From Cytophagales bacterium (lineage in GTDB: Bacteria > Bacteroidota > Bacteroidia > Cytophagales > UBA9547), in contig JAAFIH010000013.1 in NCBI GenBank assembly GCA_013297755.1, positions 41,761 to 105,760 on the forward strand: a stretch of 64,000 nt of DNA, read 5' to 3'. This document shows, one piece after another, positions 7,863-16,763 of this stretch. The notes beneath the pieces were generated by a model. That model saw nothing but the letters and a program-made list of their open reading frames with translations, was not told the DNA's origin and made no database searches. A program made the position numbers and the translations under genes. The number at the start of each line of letters is the position of its first letter. The first letter of the stretch is position 1.

Positions 7863-8588
7863 ATGATTGATCAACCTGACTTGTTTGGGAATTTTATAGA
7901 AAAATTTGAGAGGCCAATTTCTGGTTATAGAATTTACAATAAAGAATTCGACAGAAAAACCGTTAGAAATGATTTACCTAGTTTATACCCTGACTTACCT
8001 GAAAAAAAATATGATATAATTTATTGTGACCCACCTTGGGATTATGGAGGGAAAATGCAATTTGATAAAAGTGGGAAAAAAGATATTAATAAAAATTGGG
8101 AAAAAAATATTTTTATTAGTGCTGCAAATTTTCAGTACCCAACTATGGAAACTAAAGAATTAAAAAAAATACCTATAAAAGACCTAGCCAAAGAAGACTG
8201 CCTTCTATTTATGTGGGTAACTAGCCCACATTTAGAACAAGGAATTGAGTTAGGAAAATCTTGGGGATTTGAATTTAGAACAGTTGCATTTGTGTGGGAT
8301 AAAATGGTACACAATCCAGGCAAATATACCCTATCTTATTGTGAAATGTGTTTAGTTTTTAAGAAAGGCAAAATACCAAGTCCTAGAGGTTCTAGAAATG
8401 AAAAACAACTAATAAGATTTCCTAGAAGTAAACATAGCGAAAAGCCGTTAGAAGTATTAAAAGCGATAGAAAGGATGTTTCCTACACAAGATAAAATTGA
8501 ACTATTTGCTAGACATAAACCCAAAAACTGGGATGTATGGGGCTTAGATGTTAGAGAAGTCTATTTTGATGAAGTATCAAACCCTTAG
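7863..8588 (+). CDS. MT-A70-family DNA N6-adenine methyltransferase (M.MunI-like)
   Basis: Protein of 241 aa from ATG 7863 (MIDQPDLFGNF). It transfers methyl from S-adenosylmethionine to adenine N6; the catalytic motif is D56-P-P-W59 in YDIIYCDPPWDYGG. The MT-A70 superfamily includes the bacterial methylase M.MunI. Further family blocks are ECLLFMWVTSPHLEQGIELG-like near residues 112-133 and RHKPKNWDVWG at the C-terminus. It converges with the nuclease gene, whose stop overlaps its own by 3 nt. The partner nuclease suggests methylation of CAATTG, which would protect the host. The upstream frame extension to 7734 overlaps a duplicated segment and is rejected. Confidence 0.88.
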   Translation: MIDQPDLFGNFIEKFERPISGYRIYNKEFDRKTVRNDLPSLYPDLPEKKYDIIYCDPPWDYGGKMQFDKSGKKDINKNWEKNIFISAANFQYPTMETKELKKIPIKDLAKEDCLLFMWVTSPHLEQGIELGKSWGFEFRTVAFVWDKMVHNPGKYTLSYCEMCLVFKKGKIPSPRGSRNEKQLIRFPRSKHSEKPLEVLKAIERMFPTQDKIELFARHKPKNWDVWGLDVREVYFDEVSNP

Positions 8589-9184
8589 TCAATTAAGGGT
8601 TTGATATAATTCAAAAAATGTTCAATCAATAATTCTGGTTTATTTTGATCTCGCCACATAAAATAGTGCTCTGGAATTCCCTCATACCAAAGTTTAACTT
8701 CTCTCACTCTACAAGGGTCTCTTGTAATATCACCAATAAAAACTACCCAAAAAGGAATAACATTCTCTGCCAAATTACCTTGTATTCTCAATTTGTTTTG
8801 CAAACCAGGTGTGAAAAATTTACATGACCTCTCGTGGGCATTTCCTCTACCATCTGCTCTTGTTTTACCTTCAACCCAACCATCTTGTCGTTTTACTTCT
8901 ACATAAATCGTTTTGTTGGTTTCAGTGTTAGATATTGCATAATCAGGATTAACTCCATGCTTTGTAATAGATTCATTAGGTGTATAAATTTCAGATAGTT
9001 CTTGTTCTGAAAGTTCTACATTGACGTATAAATCTCTAAATTCTGTAACACTTCTTCTAATATTGTAATTAGAATCTTTAAAAAGTGTTAAGAAAGTTTC
9101 AAAAAAACTATGTTCGGCCTTTTCGGCCTTTTGGCCACCATAATCTTGCCATTTTCTTCTTAATCTATTCGCATCGCTTCCCAT
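8585..9184 (-). CDS. Type II restriction endonuclease, R.MunI-like (predicted CAATTG)
   Basis: Protein of 199 aa, close to the 202 aa of R.MunI. The PD-(D/E)xK site is visible as D81 in GVNPDYAI and E96-V-K98 in IYVEVKRQDGWVEGK. The GNAHER motif at 114-119 (within GRGNAHERSCK) is the AATT-reading element shared by MunI and EcoRI. The PFWVVF and GDITRDPCRVRE blocks also match MunI as I remember it. It cuts unmethylated target DNA, most probably C/AATTG. Its ATG overlaps the stop of the controller gene (TAATG), so the two are translationally coupled and the nuclease follows the regulator on one transcript. Confidence 0.9.
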   Translation of the reverse strand: MGSDANRLRRKWQDYGGQKAEKAEHSFFETFLTLFKDSNYNIRRSVTEFRDLYVNVELSEQELSEIYTPNESITKHGVNPDYAISNTETNKTIYVEVKRQDGWVEGKTRADGRGNAHERSCKFFTPGLQNKLRIQGNLAENVIPFWVVFIGDITRDPCRVREVKLWYEGIPEHYFMWRDQNKPELLIEHFLNYIKPLID

Positions 9185-9396
9185 TATTTCAATAATTCAA
9201 TGATGTTTACATTAAGAGCCAAAGCAATTTTTTCAATATTTACAAGTGTAATATTTTTTTCTGCTCTTTCGATCATACCAATATATGTTCTATGAACAAA
9301 TGCTAAATCTGCTAATTCCTCTTGAGATAGTCTTTTAGACATTCTGATTTCTCTTACTTTTTCGCCAAACTTGATTGAAATTGCTTTTTTAGCCAT
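9184..9396 (-). CDS. XRE-family controller (C) protein of the restriction-modification locus
   Basis: Protein of 70 aa from ATG 9396 (MAKKAISIKFGEKVREIRMS), the standard size of restriction-modification C proteins. The helix-turn-helix lies at about residues 21-45 (SQEELADLAFVHRTYIGMIE). C proteins bind operators ahead of their own gene and delay nuclease expression until the methylase has modified the host DNA. The gene directly precedes the nuclease with a 1-nt stop/start overlap. A start at 9507 is possible in frame, but the promoter at 9415-9445 would lie inside it, so 9396 is preferred. Confidence 0.88.
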   Translation of the reverse strand: MAKKAISIKFGEKVREIRMSKRLSQEELADLAFVHRTYIGMIERAEKNITLVNIEKIALALNVNIIELLK

Positions 9397-9414
9397 GTTG
9401 CTAATTTTAGTATG

Positions 9415-9445
9415 CAAAACTATACCCAACCTACAGTCTTTACAA
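9415..9445 (-). promoter_or_regulatory. Promoter of the controller/nuclease operon
   Basis: On the minus strand, TTG (9445-9443), a 20-nt spacer and TAGTTTTG (9422-9415) match the Bacteroidota promoter. The spacer holds GACTGTAGG and GTATAGT half-sites that could be a C-protein operator; this is an inference from position. The predicted transcript begins a few bases before the ATG at 9396. Confidence 0.5.
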
Positions 9446-9594
9446 CCGACCAAAGTTAGCATGTTTGACTTTTTTATAGGATAAAATGGGCTTATAAGAA
9501 ATGACAACTAATTAATATTCGATTAAAAAAATAAATATTATAACTTTTATTACTAATATTGTAATTTAAAATCAAAATAAAAGCCCTGATAAAA

Positions 9595-9876
9595 ATGCTA
9601 GAAATAAGACAAAATTGCGAAAATTGTAGCATCCATTTGCCAAACGAATCAGATAGAGCCATGATTTGCACTTATGAATGTACTTTTTGTGTAGATTGTG
9701 TAGAAAATATTTTAGAAAATGTGTGTCCCAATTGTGGGGGTGGTTTTGAAAAAAGACCCACTAGACCACAAGTTCAATTACTAAAATATCCACCTAGGAA
9801 AGACAAAATATGGAACCCAGTTTTGGTAAATACTTTTTTAGCATCTAATAAAAACACAGATCCCCGAAAAAGATGA
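9595..9876 (+). CDS. DUF1272 cysteine-rich protein
   Basis: Protein of 93 aa that matches DUF1272: it opens MLEIRQNCENCSIHLPNESD, with later pairs CTYECTFCVDC and CPNCGGGFEKRPTRP. The eight or so cysteines in CxxC spacing suggest a zinc-ribbon-like fold, probably cytoplasmic because there is no signal peptide. The biological role of the family is not established. The family length is usually 60-90 aa, so this is full length. It is monocistronic. Confidence 0.8.
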   Translation: MLEIRQNCENCSIHLPNESDRAMICTYECTFCVDCVENILENVCPNCGGGFEKRPTRPQVQLLKYPPRKDKIWNPVLVNTFLASNKNTDPRKR

Positions 9877-10270
9877 TTAAAAAAATATTACTTTTTTACT
9901 TTTTAGTTTTAAATAATATATTAAAAACAAATACTGATTTTAAAAAACAACAACATCATTTTTGAATTTATAGTTTTTATCACTAATTTTATAGCAAAAT
10001 GATTAAAAAATAACTATTTGAGTGATTTTACGTATCATATGATTCAATTAATATATTTTATTAATAAATTTGAATCAATATAGGACATTTCTCATAATTA
10101 TGATTTTCACTCCTTTAAGGCAAAACTAAAGTTTTGAGCCTAGTAGTATGGTTGGGTTTTTGGGCTCTGTTTTTAAAAATAAAGGAGAGATTTTTAAAAG
10201 TTTCCTATAATTTAATTTAAAGATGTTAAGATTCAGTTCACTTAAAAAAAAATGAATTACAAATAAAATT
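9877..10270. other. About 390-bp intergenic region with a possible degenerate repeat
   Basis: No gene is seen. The section 10160-10207 (ggttgggtttttggg then gatttttaaaagtttcct) resembles one half of the MITE-like family found at 1682-1800, but the other half is not recognisable. The rest is AT-rich and presumably holds the promoter of the TPR gene. Confidence 0.4.
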
Positions 10271-11998
10271 ATGTGGCATAATTTAACAATTAAAGCTCTA
10301 TTTTTTACTTTCTTATTGCTTAATTTGGCTTCTGAGGCTCAATTTTTGTTTTTTAAAAAGAAAAAAGCAATTGAATTAAATAAAACTCAAAAACAAGATG
10401 CAGAATATACTTTTTCTGAAGGAATGAAAGAGTATATTCTTGAAAATTATGGTAAAGCAGTCCATTATTTTGAAAAATCATTGCAGGCAAACCCCACAAG
10501 TGCCGCCACAAACTATATGTTGGCTCAGATTTATTTCAAACAACGCAACTGGTACAAGGCTCAATCATATAGCGAAAAAGCACTGCAGCTCAACGACCAA
10601 AATAAATACTATTATCAACTGTTGGCTCAAATTTATGAACAAAAACAAGATTTTAACGAGGCCATAAAAATATACCAAGCACTTTTAAAAAAAATACCCA
10701 ACACTGTAGAATTTAATTATGAATTAGGCAGCATGTATCTTACAGTAAACAAATTTGATGATGCCTTAAAATGCTATGATAAAATAGAAAAAGTCTATGG
10801 AATGTCTGAAGAAATAACTACTGCAAAACAACAAATATTACTCAAAAATGGAAAATTAGATGAAGCCCTCAAAGAAGGTAAAAAATTGATAGACGCTTTC
10901 CCTGACGAGTCACGCTATGTAATGTTGCAAGTAGAATTGCTGCTAAATAACGAAAAATACGATGATGCCTTAAAATTGGTAAATCAGCTTTTGGTCAAAG
11001 AACCTGAAAATGCCTTTGGCATATTGGCACTTTCAGACATATATAGAGCCAAAGGAGATACCAACCAATCGAATAAATTGCTGATGCAAGCTTTCAAAAA
11101 TCCAAATATGAACATGGATGCTAAATTGAATATTTTAGTTTCTAAAATAAGGCAATTACCCAACGATGGCATAAAAAAACAATGTTTAGAATTGGGTAAA
11201 GAATTAGTAAAATCGCACCCAACCGACTCGAGATCGCATGCCGTATATGCAGACATACTGGCCATAGATACCCAAAACAAAGAAGCCCTGCAAAGCTATC
11301 TGAAATCAATAAAACTAGACAATACACAATATAAAATATGGCAGCAAATCAATGTGCTAGACCACGAATTACAACTGTACGATAGCATGATGGTGCACTC
11401 AGAAAAAGCCCTAGAGGTCTTTCCAAATCAAAATATATTTTGGTTTTACAATGGCTTGGCTTATCAAATGAAAAAAGATTATAAAAAATCGACAGTAGCT
11501 TTTGAAGAAGGCAGAAAATTATCGCTCAACGATAGACCTATGCTGCTCCAATTTATAACCATGCTTGGCGATAGCTACAATGGTGCCAAAGATTACAAAA
11601 AATCTGACGAAGCCTTCGAGGAAGTACTAAGATTAGACAACGACAATCACTTGGTAATGAATAATTATAGTTATTACTTATCAGTAAGAAAAGAGAGATT
11701 AGATTATGCCAAAAAACTGAGCGAAAAAGTAATAAAAGAATATCCTGATAACGCTACTTATCTTGACACTTATGCTTGGATATTGTATGCACTCAAAGAC
11801 TACAAAGCTGCTGCTGATATTTTTGAAAAAATTGTGGATAAGTCAGACAATGCCACTATAGTAGAACATTATGGAGATGTTTTATATCAATTAGGCAAAA
11901 AAGAACAAGCATTAAGTTATTGGAAAAAAGCAAAAGAGATGGGCGAAATATCTGAATTTTTGGACCGAAAAATAACCGACAACAAACTGTATGAATAA
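10271..11998 (+). CDS. Secreted tetratricopeptide-repeat protein
   Basis: Protein of 575 aa with a signal sequence (MWHNLTIKALFFTFLLLNLASEA). Many TPR units follow from about residue 40 to the end (for example NYMLAQIYFKQRNWYKAQSY, YLDTYAWILYALKDYKAAAD). TPRs form scaffolds for protein complexes; the signal peptide places this one in the periplasm or at the envelope. It overlaps the following DUF4292 lipoprotein gene by 8 nt, so the two are translationally coupled. This TPR plus DUF4292 pair is a common arrangement in Bacteroidota and suggests a shared envelope role, which remains unproven. Confidence 0.88.
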   Translation: MWHNLTIKALFFTFLLLNLASEAQFLFFKKKKAIELNKTQKQDAEYTFSEGMKEYILENYGKAVHYFEKSLQANPTSAATNYMLAQIYFKQRNWYKAQSYSEKALQLNDQNKYYYQLLAQIYEQKQDFNEAIKIYQALLKKIPNTVEFNYELGSMYLTVNKFDDALKCYDKIEKVYGMSEEITTAKQQILLKNGKLDEALKEGKKLIDAFPDESRYVMLQVELLLNNEKYDDALKLVNQLLVKEPENAFGILALSDIYRAKGDTNQSNKLLMQAFKNPNMNMDAKLNILVSKIRQLPNDGIKKQCLELGKELVKSHPTDSRSHAVYADILAIDTQNKEALQSYLKSIKLDNTQYKIWQQINVLDHELQLYDSMMVHSEKALEVFPNQNIFWFYNGLAYQMKKDYKKSTVAFEEGRKLSLNDRPMLLQFITMLGDSYNGAKDYKKSDEAFEEVLRLDNDNHLVMNNYSYYLSVRKERLDYAKKLSEKVIKEYPDNATYLDTYAWILYALKDYKAAADIFEKIVDKSDNATIVEHYGDVLYQLGKKEQALSYWKKAKEMGEISEFLDRKITDNKLYE

Positions 11999-12785
11999 AA
12001 TTTTTTTGGCTTGGGTAATTATTACTTTTGCTTTGATAAGTTGCCACAAAAAAAAAGTAATAAAATCAACTACCCAACCTGAGTATAAAGTTGAAGTAAA
12101 ACGAAAAATAAGAAAATTAATCAAAGCCAAAGATTCTGATTTTAGCTACCTCAACTGCAAAAGTAAAATCGAATTCAACGATGGCGTAGAAAATATAAGT
12201 GCCAATGCTACTATTAGAGTTCGCAAAGATAGTGTCATTTGGGTATCGATAACGGCAACTTTGGGTATAGAAGCTGCTCGCTGTTTGCTAACCAATGATA
12301 GCATTTATTTTATCAATAAATTACAAAAAGAATATTATTGTTACTCTTACGAAGGCCTCAAAAAAAGATTCAATTTAGATATAAATTACCAAATTTTGCA
12401 ATCAATATTGTATGGAAATGTGCCTTTTCAGGTAACAGAAACGGATAGTTCGTATGATTGTGTAGATACAAGTTTTACAATCACCAAACAAACCAGAGGT
12501 GAGATTATGATTGATAATTATATTAAAAATAGCACCCTTGAATTGCACAGAATAGAGTTAAATCAAAAATTTACCAACGACCATTTAAGTATTTTTTATG
12601 ATAATTTTCAAAGATTAGATTCTACCACCTATTTTGCATTTCTCAATAAAATATCGTTGAGCTACCAAAATAGAAATGGATTTCAAAATTTTTATATTGG
12701 TATTGAGCATCAAAAAGTAGAAACTGGAAATAAAGAGTTGAAATTTCCGTTTAATGTAAAACAGAAATTTGAGCGAAAGGAATAA
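11991..12785 (+). CDS. DUF4292 outer-membrane lipoprotein
   Basis: Protein of 264 aa with a lipoprotein signal peptide ending in the lipobox-like ALISC, Cys at residue 18. The DUF4292 pattern is visible in KSKIEFNDGVENISANATIR, DSVIWVSITATLGIEAAR and the NDSIYFINKLQKEYY block. The fold probably resembles LolA/LolB-type lipoprotein carriers, with an incomplete beta barrel. The start codon lies inside the end of the TPR gene (8-nt overlap). The exact function of the family is not known. Confidence 0.85.
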   Translation: MNKIFLAWVIITFALISCHKKKVIKSTTQPEYKVEVKRKIRKLIKAKDSDFSYLNCKSKIEFNDGVENISANATIRVRKDSVIWVSITATLGIEAARCLLTNDSIYFINKLQKEYYCYSYEGLKKRFNLDINYQILQSILYGNVPFQVTETDSSYDCVDTSFTITKQTRGEIMIDNYIKNSTLELHRIELNQKFTNDHLSIFYDNFQRLDSTTYFAFLNKISLSYQNRNGFQNFYIGIEHQKVETGNKELKFPFNVKQKFERKE

Positions 12786-12810
12786 ATTGAAAATCACAGG
12801 CGGTAAATTA

Positions 12811-12881
12811 GGCATTTTTTAATGCCTTAGTCTAAGGCTTTCTCCAAAAGAGAAAGATAATCTGATTATTAAGTAAACGAC
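12811..12881. repeat. Dispersed repeat related to 40208-40292 (partial copy)
   Basis: About 70 bp with clear similarity to 40221-40290: both start with gcattttt and share ttagtct, ctccaaa and end in taagtaaacgac. This copy lacks the left inverted end seen at 40208. It also contains a 7-bp hairpin (AGGCATT/AATGCCT, 12810-12827). It lies 3' of the DUF4292 gene. Confidence 0.55.
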
Positions 12882-12901
12882 TTTGTATTGAAATCATTAA
12901 A

Positions 12902-13022
12902 AAAAACTTTTAAAAACCTCAAATTTATTTTCAAAAACCCCACATCTAAACAAATTTCTATTACGATACCTTAGAACCAATATAGGAGCTCTTCCAATGA
13001 ATTGAAGTTTTTTGAAGTTTCC
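12902..13022. repeat. MITE-like element, diverged copy
   Basis: About 120 bp that align end to end with the element at 1682-1800 in the same orientation, including the internal ttcaaaaacccca, aatttct and cgat.cc..agaa.ccaa blocks. The ends (aacttttaaaaacctc and gaagttttttgaagtttcc) are degenerate forms of the 18-bp inverted repeat. It lies between convergent gene ends, so it may also serve as a terminator. Confidence 0.65.
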
Positions 13023-13036
13023 TAAATTTATAAAAT

Positions 13037-13684
13037 TCAATTTTTATCTTTGATTTTTTTATTCTTCTTACCTTTTCTGGTTTTAGTTAAATCATCGGCC
13101 AACATCCAATCGTTTTGTTTAGCATCGTCTATATAAGTGCCCTGTGATGCTAATTTACCGTCAGAATCGTATAGTTTGAACCATCCATTTTTTAATCCTT
13201 GTGTATAATATCCCTCTTCTTGTAAAATATTTTTGGCAGAAAATATTTGCCAAGTGCCCTCTGGCAATCCATTGAGATAATATCCCTTTTTTTTGATGCT
13301 TCCATCTTCAAAAAAAGCAAAGTGCAATCCATGATATACGCCATTTTTAAAGTTAAATATTTTTTCGGGCTTTTCGTTAGGGTAAAACTCTTTTTGTTCG
13401 CCATGCTGAATGCCCTCTTTCCAAACTTCAATTTTTTGTAATTTTCCATTCGATTCATGGTAATAACGCCATTCTGAGTGCATTTTGCCATTGTAATAAG
13501 CCCCTTCAGAATTTAGTTTTCCATTGATGTAATAAAACCGCCAAGGCCCTTGACGCAACGAATCTTTGGCTGAAAAACTGCCCTCAGATTTTACTTGCCC
13601 AGTGGCATAATACATGGTTTTGAATTGGCAAGGAGCCAAATTATAAACAAAAAAAATTGAAATTATTAATGCTCTTTTTATCAT
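13037..13684 (-). CDS. MORN-repeat protein (YwqK-like), secreted
   Basis: Protein of 215 aa with a signal sequence (MIKRALIISIFFVYNLAPC). At least six MORN-like repeats of about 23 residues follow (YYATGQVKSEGSFSAKDSLR, YYINGKLNSEGAYYNGKMH, FYPNEKPEKIFNFKNGVYHG, FFEDGSIKKKGYYLNGLPEG). Proteins with this fold are annotated 'toxin-antitoxin system YwqK family antitoxin', but in Bacteroidota they are usually stand-alone secreted proteins of unknown function, and no toxin gene is present here. It overlaps the upstream glycosyltransferase gene by 4 nt (ATGA), so the two are co-translated. Confidence 0.82.
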   Translation of the reverse strand: MIKRALIISIFFVYNLAPCQFKTMYYATGQVKSEGSFSAKDSLRQGPWRFYYINGKLNSEGAYYNGKMHSEWRYYHESNGKLQKIEVWKEGIQHGEQKEFYPNEKPEKIFNFKNGVYHGLHFAFFEDGSIKKKGYYLNGLPEGTWQIFSAKNILQEEGYYTQGLKNGWFKLYDSDGKLASQGTYIDDAKQNDWMLADDLTKTRKGKKNKKIKDKN

Positions 13685-14859
13685 TTATTATTACTTATAA
13701 TGGTTTGATATAATTTTAAAAAATCAGCAGCTACTTTTGATATTTCATACTTTTCTGAAACCAATCGAGTGGCATTTTCGATATATGTTTTATTATTATC
13801 AGTATTATCTAGAATTTCGATAATGCCCTTTTTAACTGATTCAACGGTAGTTTTAGTAACAATCCCAGCTTTATATTGAAGTATATCTTTGTAAATCCCC
13901 ACTTGGTCGCTTATCACTACTGGGCAACCGCATATCATGGCTTCGACCACAGCCATGCCAAAATTTTCGGAATACGAACTTAGCACAAACGCTTTGGCAT
14001 GTGTGTATAGTTGTGTTTTACTTAGGCCAAGTACTTGTCCAGTAAATATTACTTTTTGTTGCAATCCAAGTTGATTAACCAAGTTTTGCATCGTTTGCAA
14101 ATATCCATTAGAATCTGGCCCTGCAACTACCAACTGCAATTGCGTATATTTTTGGCTCAAATCTGCAAAAGCATTGATGAGTAAATCCAATCCTTTTTTG
14201 GCATCTATTCTTCCCAAAAAAAGTAAGTATGTGCAATTTGGAATAAATGAAGGAAAGCTAATTTCTGATTTTTTTATCTTTATTGCTTCTACTCCATTGG
14301 CAATGACAAATCCATTGTTCAAACCTAAATATTGTTGCACTTTTTGCATTTCGTCTTCGGCAGTATAATGAATAGCTTTGGCCTTTTTTAAAAAAGGCAA
14401 AGCCAGATATTTCAAATACCATGATTTGAAAGAAACGCTGCCCATAGCCATAGTTTCAGGGTAAATAGTGCCTCTTGGAGATATAATATAAGGTTTTTTG
14501 TAATATCTGCAAGCCAAAGTGGCTGCCAATACAGGAAAATTCCAAACTGCTGTAATATGAATTAAATCAAAATTTCTTACATTTTTGAACAAGGCTATCA
14601 ATATTGGAATAGAAAAATTGAAGTGCTGATAACCCCAAAATGAGAAATATGTGATGGGTATAGTATTGATGAGAGTTTTTGAATTAGGAGTAATATTTTG
14701 GTCTTTTGCAAGTCCAGCGTTGGTAGTATATATTTCTAGGTTAGTACATTTACTAATTTCGCTATTGAGCAAATGAACAGATTGAATAGGCCCACCAAAA
14801 CTATGGGCGGGAAAATACGATGGCGACACATGTAGTATTCTATGCGTTTTATTTTCCAA
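13681..14859 (-). CDS. Family 4 glycosyltransferase
   Basis: Protein of 392 aa with the GT-B fold. The N-terminal domain has HVSPSYFPAHSFGGP, typical of GT4 acceptor domains. The C-terminal donor domain has FLGRIDAKKGLDLLINAF (near 226) and the E-x7-E-type nucleotide-sugar motif SYSENFGMAVVEAMICGCPV (near 307). It transfers a sugar from an NDP-sugar to a glycan or lipid acceptor at the inner face of the cytoplasmic membrane. The acceptor is unknown. It is the first gene of a two-gene operon with the MORN protein. Confidence 0.88.
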   Translation of the reverse strand: MENKTHRILHVSPSYFPAHSFGGPIQSVHLLNSEISKCTNLEIYTTNAGLAKDQNITPNSKTLINTIPITYFSFWGYQHFNFSIPILIALFKNVRNFDLIHITAVWNFPVLAATLACRYYKKPYIISPRGTIYPETMAMGSVSFKSWYLKYLALPFLKKAKAIHYTAEDEMQKVQQYLGLNNGFVIANGVEAIKIKKSEISFPSFIPNCTYLLFLGRIDAKKGLDLLINAFADLSQKYTQLQLVVAGPDSNGYLQTMQNLVNQLGLQQKVIFTGQVLGLSKTQLYTHAKAFVLSSYSENFGMAVVEAMICGCPVVISDQVGIYKDILQYKAGIVTKTTVESVKKGIIEILDNTDNNKTYIENATRLVSEKYEISKVAADFLKLYQTIISNNK

Positions 14860-15014
14860 TTATTTCATTTGATATTAATTACAAATATAGTATTATTTTG
14901 CCAAAAAGTCAAAATGCTGAGGTTTTGTGAATTTTAATTTTTAGTAATTAATGTTACATTTCATACATTTGCAGTTTACCTGTTCCTTTTAATTATATGC
15001 TTCTAACATTATAA

Positions 15015-16034
15015 ATGATTAATAAAGAAAAATTAATTAGACATATAAATGAAAAATTAGTAACTGTTCAAAAACATCCACAAGCTGATTTGTATATTTA
15101 TAATTATGCCTCAAAAGTTCAATATGAAAAATTATGGAACGAAATTACACTTCTTACAAGAGGATTAATTTTAGATGCAAAGATGAATGTAATAGCAAGA
15201 CCATTTGGTAAGTTTTTTAATTTTGATGAGCATAAGCAAGAAGATATACCTAACTTACCTTTTGATTTGTTTGAAAAAATGGATGGGTCTTTAGGTATAC
15301 TATATTGGCTAGACGATACGCCATTTATAGCAAGCAGAGGCAGTTTTGAGAGCGAACAAGCAATAAAAGCAACTGAAATACTCCACAATAGGTATGCTTT
15401 TACTTTTGCTCGATTAGATAAAAAAGCTACTTACCTATTTGAAATAATATACCCTAAAAATAGAATAGTTGTAGACTATGGCTCAACAGAAGATATATTT
15501 TTGATAGCAAAAATAGATAATATTACTGGACTTGATATGCCATTAGAAGAGGATTTAGGATTTTTGAAAGTAAAAAAATACGATGGAATAAATGATATAA
15601 ATCAACTATTATTACTAAATGAAGAAAACAAAGAAGGTTTTGTAGTAAGATTTAAAAATGGATTTAGATTAAAAATAAAATTTTCGGAATATTTGAGACT
15701 GCATAAAATCATCACTGGTGTTTCAAATATAGCCATTTGGTAATTTTTAGCTAATGGAAACTCCATTGATAGCTTACTAGAAAAAGTACCTGACGAATTT
15801 TATGAATGGGTCAGAAAAACGCAATTAGAATTAACTGAAGAGTTTGATAGCATACTTGCATCATGCAAATTAGTATTTAGGCAATTTGAAAACAGAAAAG
15901 ATACAGCCTTATATTTTCAAAAACAAAAATATCCATCCATATTGTTCAGTATGCTAGACGGAAAAAAACCAGATAAAATCATTTGGAAAATGATAAAACC
16001 CAAATATTCTAAACCCTACAAGGTTTTAGAATAA
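15015..16034 (+). pseudogene. T4 Rnl1-like RNA ligase interrupted by an in-frame TAA
   Basis: The frame codes for an ATP-dependent RNA ligase. Nucleotidyltransferase motifs are intact: motif I K88-M-D-G-S, motif III YLFEIIYPKNRIVV, motif IV EGFVVRFKNG, motif V RLKIKFSEY. At codon 243 (15741-15743) a TAA stops it after SNIAIW. The same frame then continues without further stops for 96 codons (ANGNSIDSLLEKVPDEFYEW and on) to TAA 16032-16034, giving a normal 339-residue length. Relatives have Glu after IW, so GAA to TAA is the likely change. The catalytic domain (242 aa) would still be made; the C-terminal domain would not. Confidence 0.82.
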
Positions 16035-16128
16035 ATAAACTATTTACTGTATTTATTATTATTTTGAATTTTTTTAAATGTATTTAATACATAATTATTA
16101 ATATTATAAAAATTTTAATAATTATCTT

Positions 16129-16158
16129 TTGCAAGAGTACAAATAAAGTTTATGTTTG
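16129..16158 (+). promoter_or_regulatory. Consensus Bacteroidota promoter of nuoA (copy 1)
   Basis: TTG (16129-16131), exactly 19 nt, then TATGTTTG (16151-16158) is a full match to TTG-N19-TAnnTTTG. It overlaps an upstream in-frame ATG at 16152. The transcript would begin near 16165, so translation should begin at ATG 16182. Confidence 0.7.
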
Positions 16159-16181
16159 TAGGTAAATTATTTCATACTTCC

Positions 16182-16547
16182 ATGCAAGAACTGCCAATAA
16201 ATTATTTTCCTATATTTTTACAATTTTTATTTGCCTCTGGGTTTGTGGTATCTACCATGGTAGGCACTCATTTTTTGGGCCCAAAACGCTATACCAAAAA
16301 CAAACTGCAGGCTTTTGAATGTGGTATTCCTTCAGTGGGCAACGCTCGTAGTCCATTTTCTGTAAAATATTTTCTTACCGCAATTTTGTTTGTACTATTC
16401 GATGTAGAGGTTATATTTATGTATCCCTGGGCTGCCAATTTTAGAGAACTAGGTGTAAATGGTTTTCTCGAAATGTTGCTTTTTATGTCATTTTTATTAT
16501 TTGGTTTCTTTTATGTTATTAAAAGAAAAGCACTGGATTGGGAATAA
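16182..16547 (+). CDS. nuoA: NADH-quinone oxidoreductase subunit A (first copy)
   Basis: Membrane subunit of respiratory complex I, 121 aa from ATG 16182. Three transmembrane helices are visible (about 10-32, 64-86, 94-115). The family blocks are KLQAFECGIPSVGNARSPFSVKYF, with the conserved ECG, and FVLFDVEVIFMYPWA. Residues of this subunit shape the quinone channel. Start 16152 would add ten residues but overlaps the promoter. The gene stands apart from any nuoB-N operon and lies only 216 bp from the 3' end of nuoG on the other strand. A second nuoA lies at 17876. Confidence 0.9.
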   Translation: MQELPINYFPIFLQFLFASGFVVSTMVGTHFLGPKRYTKNKLQAFECGIPSVGNARSPFSVKYFLTAILFVLFDVEVIFMYPWAANFRELGVNGFLEMLLFMSFLLFGFFYVIKRKALDWE

Positions 16548-16763
16548 TTTTTTTATAACAACATAAAATTGATGAAGCCTTGCTTTTTTTTCAAATCAAG
16601 CTATTTAATAATTTTCTGAAACCTTTATATTTTTCAGAAAATATTGTTGATGAAATAAAATCTATAAAATTCAAGCCCAAATTTGTCTTTATACAGAGAA
16701 TAAGGGCTTGTAGTTGTTTTGGTGCTATGGAAATTGTTATACTATTGTATCAACCCTCTAAAA

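Noticed and set aside
13037..13684. Antitoxin role for the MORN protein
   Set aside because: The YwqK antitoxin label is by homology only; this protein is secreted and has no toxin partner, being coupled to a glycosyltransferase.
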